Shown here in pieces: positions 41,459 to 47,342 of a DNA stretch of 47,968 bases. Below the pieces are notes generated by a model that saw only the letters and a list, made by a program, of their open reading frames with translations, was not told the DNA's origin and did not search any database. Origin of the DNA: a virus. Position numbers and translations under genes: made by a program. The first letter of the stretch is position 1. Every line of letters starts with the position of its first letter. The stretch spans positions 1-47,968 of the IMG/VR virus record IMGVR_UViG_3300027719_000028; one strand, given 5' to 3'.

Positions 41459-41611
41459 ATGAATTGTGGAATAAAGGAAATTATAAAAGAGTGTAAGAAG
41501 GACGTAATTAGTGGTAAATGTGGTGATTGTTGGTATAATGATAAACCACTATGTTGTTTTGAATCATTAGAAGATGCCAAAAATAGACTTGAAGGGAAGG
41601 GTAAAATATAA
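41459..41611 (+). CDS. Small Cys-rich protein
   Basis: A 50-aa protein, MNCGIKEIIKECKKDVISGK, with CGDC and PLCCF. AGGAGG is 7 bases upstream. The stop overlaps the next ATG. Confidence 0.62.
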   Translation: MNCGIKEIIKECKKDVISGKCGDCWYNDKPLCCFESLEDAKNRLEGKGKI

Positions 41612-41784
41612 TGGACTGGATTATGAAATGGAAATGGGTAATAATGTTAGGAGCATGTGTATTAGCAAACCTCGGTACGTTGGTTCTGGGGCTTGCAAAT
41701 ATTTGGACTATCATAGCATTACTGATGTGTGCATATACTCTTAGAATTGAGATAAGGACGATTAAAGCCAATGACGAAGTTTAG
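41611..41784 (+). CDS. Small membrane protein
   Basis: A 57-aa protein with a long hydrophobic region (VIMLGACVLANLGTLVLGLA and IWTIIALLMCAYTL). Starts on the previous stop and overlaps the next gene by 14 bases. Confidence 0.6.
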   Translation: MDWIMKWKWVIMLGACVLANLGTLVLGLANIWTIIALLMCAYTLRIEIRTIKANDEV

Positions 41785-41944
41785 TAAGGTGTTAAGTATA
41801 GTAAATATGTGTCTAGTTGCTCTGGTATTCATGTCAGCAATAGCTACAGGGTCATATATAGAACCATATTGGTTACTAGTGCTGTTCCTGTATCAGTGGA
41901 CAGATTATCAATGTGATAAGATGAGGGATGAGATAGATGGCTAG
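41771..41944 (+). CDS. Small membrane protein
   Basis: A 57-aa protein with two hydrophobic stretches (IVNMCLVALVFMSAIA and YWLLVLFLYQW). Overlaps neighbours by 14 and 8 bases. Function unknown. Confidence 0.6.
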   Translation: MTKFSKVLSIVNMCLVALVFMSAIATGSYIEPYWLLVLFLYQWTDYQCDKMRDEIDG

Positions 41945-42272
41945 ATACACTTATAGAGATATATATGGAAAGGCTAGATTAGGGCATGGAGTTACACTAC
42001 AAGAGGCTACAGATGCTCTTTGCGAGTTAGAGGAAAAGTTAAATAAAGAAGTATATAAGACAAATTCAGTTAATTACTGGCTTGCTAAAATGCCCAAAAT
42101 AAGTGGTAGAATTGTAAATGATGTTTATGTTGAGTACAGGACATATTGTTATGAAACAGGAAAGCGAGCAGTAAATAAGATAGAGTTTTCCAGACAACTT
42201 GTAAAATTTGGATATCATTCTAAGGTTGTAAATATTGGTGGTAAGAGTTTTAGGGAATATTATCTCAAATAA
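41937..42272 (+). CDS. Standalone primase-C-terminal-like (D5 winged-helix) protein
   Basis: A 111-aa protein. Its second half (VNDVYVEYRTYCYETGKRAV, then FSRQLVKFGYHSKVVNIGGK) matches the last ~60 residues of the primase-helicase at 29391 (VNDVYLAYQVWCTQNGCMPV, FSKEIKKEFG, GKSVRIY). No helicase motifs are present. That domain is a DNA-binding winged helix in D5-type primases. The gene directly precedes a repeat-rich non-coding region. An origin- or operator-binding role is inferred. Confidence 0.7.
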   Translation: MARYTYRDIYGKARLGHGVTLQEATDALCELEEKLNKEVYKTNSVNYWLAKMPKISGRIVNDVYVEYRTYCYETGKRAVNKIEFSRQLVKFGYHSKVVNIGGKSFREYYLK

Positions 42273-42613
42273 ATTACAGCTTTTTTGATAAAATTACAAG
42301 AAATTACAAGTAGACTGTCATTCCCCTTAAACCTAGTCATATCAATGGTTTGAGGGGATAATTCTTCTACAGATGTTGAAAACAATGTGTAACCTTCTGT
42401 AACCCTTGATATGACTGGTGTTAGACTATGTTAATTACTAATATTCTTTATTATTTATAAAAATAGAATAGTAAAATAGTAGTAGTATATAAGAGAGTAG
42501 GGGAAAAAGTGAGTAATTAGTAATTTAAGGCTGTGAAGCAAGTCATATCAACATGTTAGGGACATTACAGCTTTTTATCGGGTTGTACGTTAGTTGTAAC
42601 TTGTAATTTAATA
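42273..42613. other. Non-coding region with exact repeats and a large hairpin
   Basis: No gene fits these 341 bases. They hold TTGATATGACT at 42406-42416 and its complement at 42335-42345 and 42541-42551, an 11-bp hairpin (42323-42357), AAATTACA(A/G) repeats, and an AT-rich stretch (42430-42500). The overall order resembles 18.12-18.30 kb, before the sigma-like gene. Confidence 0.55.
42323..42357. other. 11-bp hairpin with TTGATATGACT complement in the loop
   Basis: CCCCTTAAACC (42323-42333) pairs with GGTTTGAGGGG (42347-42357), one GU. The 13-base loop is TAGTCATATCAAT, containing the repeat AGTCATATCAA. Confidence 0.75.
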
Positions 42614-42642
42614 TTGACTTCTAATTGTAAATCTGTTATAAT
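42614..42642 (+). promoter_or_regulatory. Promoter of the small terminase gene
   Basis: TTGACT, 17-base spacer, TATAAT, extended TGT. Confidence 0.88.
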
Positions 42643-42667
42643 GTATATGTAAAGGAGTTGATAATAA

Positions 42668-43195
42668 ATGCCTAGAACATATAAAAAGAAAGGTGTTCAT
42701 ACAAGCCCAGAAACGGCTGGTAAGCAGAACTTGGATGGGGTAGATTTACCTAAAGATGAAAGTGGATTGATGGCTAAGATTATGCCTGTTTACAAACATG
42801 GTAATGATAATAGAGGAATATATAAAGGACTTTGGACAGAGGATGCGTTGCGTGAGGAGATTGCAAAATTCTTCGATTATTGTGCAGAGGTTGAGTTGAA
42901 GCCTACAGTCCCAGCACTTCAATTGTGGTTGGATATAAATCGTTCCACATTATGGGAATGGCGAACAAAGCCCGAACGTCATGGGGTGAAATCCGACATT
43001 ATCGAACAGGCTTACAGGATTATGGAAATGTATCTTCAAAGTAACATCGACAAATATCCAACAGGCTCAATATTCCTACTCAAAACTACACATGGTCATG
43101 TTGAAACCAGCAAACTGGACATCACATCAGATGGCAAAGCAATATCAGACGTTGCAGATGTCAAGGACAGACTTTCACAACTTGGATTGGAGTAA
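42668..43195 (+). CDS. terS: Terminase small subunit
   Basis: A 175-aa protein. It has a helical N-terminal DNA-binding part (FFDYCAEVELKPTVPALQLW and LDINRSTLWEWRTK, a helix-turn-helix) and the family C-terminal pattern TGSIFLLKTTHGHVETSKLD, comparable to AGAIFNLKNNFGWKDK of other TerS proteins. It selects the packaging site for TerL. It is about 4.1 kb before terL, unusually far, with small genes between. Confidence 0.82.
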   Translation: MPRTYKKKGVHTSPETAGKQNLDGVDLPKDESGLMAKIMPVYKHGNDNRGIYKGLWTEDALREEIAKFFDYCAEVELKPTVPALQLWLDINRSTLWEWRTKPERHGVKSDIIEQAYRIMEMYLQSNIDKYPTGSIFLLKTTHGHVETSKLDITSDGKAISDVADVKDRLSQLGLE

Positions 43196-43201
43196 CAAAT
43201 T

Positions 43202-43225
43202 GCACTCAGAAATGGGTGCTTTTTT
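43202..43225 (+). terminator. Terminator after terS
   Basis: Stem GCACTC/GGGTGC (one GU), loop AGAAAT, then six T. Confidence 0.85.
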
Positions 43226-43677
43226 CATCCAGTAAAATAGTGGGGTTATATGCCCAAAAACAGCATTTTAAGAATGGGGCTATAGGCTGATTCCCAGACT
43301 CGACATTTCACGAATCTCAATTCTAAGCATATCTAAATATCTCCAACGTATACTTTGTTGACTAAGGGGGTCAAATCGCTTAGAAGGGCTGAAAATCGCA
43401 TAAATAATTATTATCCATTAGTAATCACTTTCAAACCCTTATTGAATGTTTACTTTCAAACTCTATACCTCTTTCAAACCCTACTTTCAAACCCCTTACT
43501 TTCAAACCCTATATATGGGTGTTTGGATATGGCTGGGAGGAACTGGGACTTCCAATAAATGTATATTAGTAATTGCTCATATACTAATTGTCTGAATATT
43601 AGTACAGTTCTGAAAATTTACTAGTACAGATGTTAATTGTCAGAATAATTTTAATATTGCGACTATTTAAAAATGAC
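43226..43677. other. Non-coding region with ACTTTCAAAC iterons
   Basis: No credible gene. Five copies of (A)CTTTCAAACYC start at 43427, 43452, 43470, 43483 and 43498. AATTGTCTGAATATTA at 43586-43601 is repeated at 44658-44673; AATTGTCAGAATAATT is at 43635. TTGAC-TAAGGGG-GTCAA forms an inverted repeat around 43358. It adjoins terS, so a packaging-site function is also possible. Confidence 0.5.
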
Positions 43678-43706
43678 TTGTGTTACTGTGATATCCATGT
43701 TATACT
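43678..43706 (+). promoter_or_regulatory. Weak extended -10 promoter
   Basis: TTGTGT, 17-base spacer, TATACT, extended TGT. Confidence 0.6.
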
Positions 43707-43755
43707 ATATTTAGAGGTTAGGGAAACCGCCTACTAATACATAGGGGTGTTAGAT

Positions 43756-43941
43756 ATGAAAAAAGAAATGGCAGTATCAATTAATGGAATTGTGGTGGCT
43801 TGTGATAAGATGGAGAAAGATAACGGAAGGGTTTATGTCTGGAGAAAAAACATTATTGTTTTCAGCTTTAATCCAGAATTACACCAGTTAACATATTTTG
43901 GACAGTCAGAACTAATCCATTTTGACTTAATAAGAAAATAA
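43756..43941 (+). CDS. Hypothetical protein
   Basis: A 61-aa protein, MKKEMAVSINGIVVACDKME, ending FDLIRK, beta-rich. The ATG at 43756 follows a weak GGGGTG. Function unknown. Confidence 0.55.
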   Translation: MKKEMAVSINGIVVACDKMEKDNGRVYVWRKNIIVFSFNPELHQLTYFGQSELIHFDLIRK

Positions 43942-43961
43942 AAATAATTTAATAAAAGGGG

Positions 43962-43990
43962 TTAACAAGTGTTAGCCCTTGATATATAAT
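43962..43990 (+). promoter_or_regulatory. Promoter with inverted repeat over the -35
   Basis: TTAACA, 17-base spacer, TATAAT. AAGGG-G-TTAAC (43956-43966) is mirrored by GTTA-G-CCCTT (43971-43980). Confidence 0.75.
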
Positions 43991-44035
43991 AAGAGTATAG
44001 AAACAAACAATACATATTGAAAGGGGTAACAAATT

Positions 44036-44203
44036 ATGATTACATCACTAACAAATGTCTGGAGCGACTGCAAAGTTTACAAAGTAGAGGACGTTGAGAA
44101 GTACAACCCAATGACTGATGAGGGCTTGACTTTGATAAGAGTTGAAAACAAAAATGGTAAAAAAATATGGGAACTTGAAGAATTAGAAAGCGAGGTAGTA
44201 TAA
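44036..44203 (+). CDS. Hypothetical protein
   Basis: A 55-aa protein, MITSLTNVWSDCKVYKVEDV..., acidic C-terminus. AAAGGGG upstream. First gene of a three-gene unit. Confidence 0.6.
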   Translation: MITSLTNVWSDCKVYKVEDVEKYNPMTDEGLTLIRVENKNGKKIWELEELESEVV

Positions 44204-44204
44204 A

Positions 44205-44507
44205 ATGAAAGTATCTAATATAGTAAACTCAAGTGGTAACACAGTAGCAAATCAGTTTGAAATACATCACGATGGAGTGGTATTATTCCAGTCTTACAAT
44301 TCATTGATAGCTAAATATAAGGATGGTGTATTAACACTAGGGCTTGATTGGGACTACTCAGTTACTACATTAAGGCACTTGTACACATGGTTAGACAACA
44401 ACTGCTGGAGGCTTTACAACGGTCTAGAGAAGGGTAAAAGTGGAAGGGATACAATCCAGAAAGCAATTGATAAGGGAATAATAAAATATGATGAGAATAT
44501 GTATTAA
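44205..44507 (+). CDS. Conserved phage protein (DUF8033-like pattern)
   Basis: A 100-aa protein: NQFEIHHDGVVLFQSYNSLI, LTLGLDWDYSVTTLRHLYTW, and a C-terminal KGKSGRDTIQKAIDKGII. The pattern recurs in many gut phage genomes as a protein of unknown function. The start is two bases after the upstream stop. Confidence 0.65.
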   Translation: MKVSNIVNSSGNTVANQFEIHHDGVVLFQSYNSLIAKYKDGVLTLGLDWDYSVTTLRHLYTWLDNNCWRLYNGLEKGKSGRDTIQKAIDKGIIKYDENMY

Positions 44508-44541
44508 ACAGTAATATATACTACATAAAGGAGGACATTAC

Positions 44542-44607
44542 ATGTTATTAAATATACTTATACTACCTATCATAATTGCTTATAAGCTTATTAAGTGGAA
44601 CATGTAA
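44542..44607 (+). CDS. 21-residue membrane peptide
   Basis: MLLNILILPIIIAYKLIKWN..., one membrane helix with a basic end. AAAGGAGG is well placed 7 bases upstream, and a terminator follows, supporting real expression. Confidence 0.5.
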   Translation: MLLNILILPIIIAYKLIKWNM

Positions 44608-44619
44608 CATATATAATTA

Positions 44620-44649
44620 ATAGTGCATGAAATATTGCACTATTTTTTT
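44620..44649 (+). terminator. Terminator
   Basis: Perfect 8-bp stem ATAGTGCA/TGCACTAT, loop TGAAATAT, then seven T. Confidence 0.9.
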
Positions 44650-44956
44650 ATACAATCAATTGTCTGAATATTATGTATATTGTATATTGATGAATTATTA
44701 TAATTGTGTGTAATTTATGAATATTCACTTGCATGTATAAATATACAATTGTCAGACAATTCAGAACATTCAGAACCCTCCCACTATTCTGACAATTGCC
44801 TCGCCCCTTATCACCCCTCCTACCACCTCCGAGTTTTTTGTAACAATCTGCAAGTTGAAGTTGTACTATCCGTCATTTTACCTACCCCTACTTATATGTA
44901 GAAGTCACTTTCAAAAATAGTGACCTCCAAAAATCCCGCAAAAATTTCTATAACAG
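44650..44956. other. Non-coding region with dispersed repeats
   Basis: No credible gene. Contains AATTGTCTGAATATTA (44658-44673), an 11-bp inverted repeat CAATTGTCAGA (44746-44756)/TCTGACAATTG (44788-44798), CAGAACATTCAGAACC, a C-rich stretch (44776-44830) and GTCACT-TTCAAAAAT-AGTGAC (hairpin near 44904-44924) that includes the CTTTCAAA repeat. Confidence 0.5.
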
Positions 44957-45019
44957 TTATATTGAAGCACATATGAAAAATGCCAAGGTCATAAGGCTTA
45001 CTGCGATATAGCACTCCAT
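44957..45019 (-). CDS. 20-residue membrane peptide, minus strand
   Basis: MECYIAVSLMTLAFFICASI, one hydrophobic helix. GGGAGGGG precedes the ATG by 5-6 bases. Last gene of a minus-strand unit. Confidence 0.42.
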   Translation of the reverse strand: MECYIAVSLMTLAFFICASI

Positions 45020-45077
45020 TATAACCCCTCCCTTAAATCCTGTATTCTGGTGTATACTCCAATAAAGTAGTTTAATA

Positions 45078-45266
45078 TTATACGCATACTTCGCCCCTCA
45101 CAATCCAACCTATTGCGATATTGGTTGCCCAGTCTAATGCCTTTTCGTAAGATATTTCAGTACAATGTTCTCTGGAATAGAAATATTCACCATCCCAAAA
45201 TACTGTTTCCTTCTCATAGTGGTCATCAATAGTGTCTTTGATTGCCTTAATTATAAATTCATTCAT
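45078..45266 (-). CDS. Small protein, minus strand
   Basis: A 62-aa protein, MNEFIIKAIKDTIDDHYEKE..., acidic, ending IAIGWIVRGEVCV. GAGGAGG lies 6-7 bases upstream, inside the end of the previous minus-strand gene. Function unknown. Confidence 0.62.
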   Translation of the reverse strand: MNEFIIKAIKDTIDDHYEKETVFWDGEYFYSREHCTEISYEKALDWATNIAIGWIVRGEVCV

Positions 45267-45267
45267 A

Positions 45268-45435
45268 TTACTTCCTCCTCAAATGTTTTGGTTGATAACG
45301 AAACGGTTCTTTGGATTTATATAATCGCAAATACTTGCACTTCTTATGTGTGTTCTGCATACATTCACACCCTTTTGTTTGGGCATACTCTTTTGAAATT
45401 TGCTTTCTGTGAAATGTGCAATACCCTATATCCAT
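45268..45435 (-). CDS. Small Cys/Lys-rich protein, minus strand
   Basis: A 55-aa protein, MDIGYCTFHRKQISKEYAQT..., with CECMQNTHKKC and a basic tail. GGAGG is 9 bases before the ATG, and the start overlaps the upstream gene by 10 bases. It fits between two better-supported minus-strand genes. Confidence 0.55.
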   Translation of the reverse strand: MDIGYCTFHRKQISKEYAQTKGCECMQNTHKKCKYLRLYKSKEPFRYQPKHLRRK

Positions 45436-45632
45436 ACAGTGTGTCCTCCATGAAAATAAAATTCCATATCGTAGATTAATATACTGGAAATTGGTATACC
45501 CTCATTTGAGAATGATTTTTTGGCAATTTGCTCACCTTGTTCTATACATTCAGCTTTAACTAATATTACATGTCGCATTTCTGGAGTATCCTCAGTTTCA
45601 TCTTCAATCCCATAAACCATATATATTGTCAT
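45426..45632 (-). CDS. Small protein, first gene of minus-strand operon
   Basis: A 68-aa protein, MTIYMVYGIEDETEDTPEMR, with a KAECIEQGEQIAKKSF helix, alpha/beta. AAGGAGG is 7 bases upstream and a good minus-strand promoter lies just before it. Function unknown. Confidence 0.68.
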   Translation of the reverse strand: MTIYMVYGIEDETEDTPEMRHVILVKAECIEQGEQIAKKSFSNEGIPISSILIYDMEFYFHGGHTVWI

Positions 45633-45654
45633 ATCTTAACCTCCTTATAATACT

Positions 45655-45683
45655 ATTATACCATATATTTTATGTAAAATCAA
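45655..45683 (-). promoter_or_regulatory. Minus-strand sigma-A promoter
   Basis: On the minus strand TTGATT, 17-base spacer, TATAAT, then AGTATTATAAGG, the same start-site module as many plus-strand promoters. Confidence 0.82.
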
Positions 45684-45724
45684 GCAAATTTTAATGAAAT
45701 TTAAGTAAAATTTTAGGTTAAATG

Positions 45725-45733
45725 TGGTATAAT
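45725..45733 (+). promoter_or_regulatory. Extended -10 promoter, divergent
   Basis: TGGTATAAT with no good -35. It lies 40 bases from the minus-strand promoter and points to the phosphoesterase and terL. Confidence 0.65.
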
Positions 45734-46541
45734 GATAATGAGAAACAGATTGGAGGAGATTACCATAAAGAAAGATTTTGAAATGATAGTCCATAAGTTC
45801 GGTAGAGATATCGACCACATAAATGTATACACGTTGGGTGACTTACACATAGGTTCAAGTGAATTTTCGTTCGCTCAATGGGGTATTTGGAAACAAAAGG
45901 TGCTGGATGACCCAAACGGTTATGTGGTTATACTGGGTGATTTGATGGATAATGGCTTAAAGAACAGTAAAACTGATTGTTTTGGGGCTACAATGCGACC
46001 AAGAGAACAGAAAGAGTGGTTGGCACAGGAACTTATGCCTTTAAAGGATAGAATATTGTGCATTACCAGAGGGAATCATGAGAAACGGTCTGCTGACTTG
46101 TCAGATGAGTGTCCAATATACGATGTGGCTTGTAAACTTGGAATTGAGGACTTATATCGTGAGAATATGTGCTTCGTAAAAGTATCTTTGGGTGAAAAAC
46201 GAAGTGATAGGCAGTATTCTTATGGAATTGCTGTTGGACATGGTGCGTCAAGAGGTAAAACTAAGAATTTTAGCTATGCTATTGACAGTATGGATGTGTT
46301 TTTTACTGGACATACCCATCAACCAGAGGAGAGTTATCCAGCTAAGATAGTGATGGACTTGAGGAATGAAACAGTTACACAAGTAGGATTTGTTCATATC
46401 ACAGTTCCTAGTTTCTTGGAAATGGGTGGATATGCCCTTGCTGGAATGTATATGCCTACTGATTTTAGGAGAATACCGTATGTAACATTGTCTGGTGTTG
46501 GTAAGAATGTTGATGTTCATAATTTAGGAGGAATGTTTTAA
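45732..46541 (+). CDS. Calcineurin-like metallophosphoesterase
   Basis: A protein of up to 269 aa with all family motifs: LGDLHIG, ILGDLMDNG, TRGNHEKRS, VGHGAS and FTGHTHQ, which bind two metals. Substrate unknown; relatives hydrolyse phosphodiesters in nucleic acids or nucleotides. The start is unusual: ATG 45732 lies in the -10 itself, so it cannot be in the message; GGAGGAG at 45752 points to an in-frame ATA (45765) or ATT. The first normal in-frame ATG is 45783. Confidence 0.85.
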   Translation: MIMRNRLEEITIKKDFEMIVHKFGRDIDHINVYTLGDLHIGSSEFSFAQWGIWKQKVLDDPNGYVVILGDLMDNGLKNSKTDCFGATMRPREQKEWLAQELMPLKDRILCITRGNHEKRSADLSDECPIYDVACKLGIEDLYRENMCFVKVSLGEKRSDRQYSYGIAVGHGASRGKTKNFSYAIDSMDVFFTGHTHQPEESYPAKIVMDLRNETVTQVGFVHITVPSFLEMGGYALAGMYMPTDFRRIPYVTLSGVGKNVDVHNLGGMF

Positions 46542-46783
46542 TGGATATAAGAAATGTTTTCATATTGTTTAATGAAAGTGAATTTACAAAAGATGGTATA
46601 ATCAAGGAGTTGAAAGAGGAAGGTTATCAGCATAACTTTATCTTTGGATTTAAGCTTACACAGAGTAACCTCGGTGATTATCTTAGGAAATGTGATGAAT
46701 TGTGGTGTTTTGGGGATTGTTCCCACATGAACGCATATAAAGTTGCTACTGAATTTGGGATAGATGTCTGGAATATGGGATAG
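46541..46783 (+). CDS. DUF4406/DUF1937-like small protein
   Basis: An 80-aa protein, MDIRNVFILFNESEFTKDGI, with KCDELWCFGDCSHMNAYKVA and EFGIDVWNMG. This Rossmann-like pattern (hydrophobic strand, DELW.FG, then an ExxxA-type helix) is that of nucleoside 2-deoxyribosyltransferase relatives. The catalytic role is uncertain. Overlaps the preceding stop. Confidence 0.55.
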   Translation: MDIRNVFILFNESEFTKDGIIKELKEEGYQHNFIFGFKLTQSNLGDYLRKCDELWCFGDCSHMNAYKVATEFGIDVWNMG

Positions 46784-46793
46784 AGGTGATTTA

Positions 46794-47342
46794 ATGTGGA
46801 CATTATATATTCATATATCACCTAGTAATAAATATTATGTAGGAATTACTAGTAGAACAACCTATGAACGATGGGGTAAAAATGGGATGCGATATAGAAA
46901 ACAACTTAAATTTTGGAGAGCAATACAAAAATATGGATGGAATAATTTTAAACATATTGTAGTTTCTAATAATCTCCCTAAGTGGTATGTATTAGAACTT
47001 GAGAAATATTTTATAGAATTATTAAAGTCAAATACCAAGTATGGTGGATATAATATATCAAGTGGTGGTGAACATCCTACACTTGGATTAACGTACTCAA
47101 GTGAAACTAGATTGAAAATATCAAATGCTAATAAAGGTAGAAGTATTAATAAAGGTGTTTTGAATGGGATGTATGGTACTTTACCAACTACGGTAAGGCG
47201 AGTAAAATGTGTTGATACTGGTGAAATTTTTGAAAGTATAAAATCAGCATCAAAAACTATTGGTAGACATCCATCTACTTTATCTGATGGTATAAAAAAA
47301 GGGTTTAAATGTGCTGGAATGAGGTGGGAATATGTTGAATAG
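46794..47342 (+). CDS. GIY-YIG homing endonuclease
   Basis: A 182-aa protein. GIY-YIG core at the N-terminus (LYIHISPSNKYYVGITSRTT, YIH/YVG as GIY/YIG), then RAIQKYGWNNF, ELEKYFIELL with the catalytic Glu, followed by NUMOD3 (SSETRLKISNANKG) and NUMOD1 (FESIKSASKTIG) DNA-binding modules. ATG 46794 after GAGGTG. It overlaps the terL start by 11 bases. Confidence 0.9.
   Translation: MWTLYIHISPSNKYYVGITSRTTYERWGKNGMRYRKQLKFWRAIQKYGWNNFKHIVVSNNLPKWYVLELEKYFIELLKSNTKYGGYNISSGGEHPTLGLTYSSETRLKISNANKGRSINKGVLNGMYGTLPTTVRRVKCVDTGEIFESIKSASKTIGRHPSTLSDGIKKGFKCAGMRWEYVE

Noticed and set aside
18386-42272. Lysogeny genes (integrase, CI/Cro)
   Set aside because: No recombinase or repressor found; the HTH proteins seen are sigma-like, TerS, or endonuclease parts.
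43355-43558. 67-codon frame in the repeat region
   Set aside because: It consists largely of translated ACTTTCAAAC repeats, no ribosome site.
43226-43677. cos site next to terS
   Set aside because: Position fits, but no cohesive-end sequence can be recognised without end mapping.
44704-44901. 65-codon frame
   Set aside because: GTG start, no ribosome site, covers the inverted repeat; no coding character.
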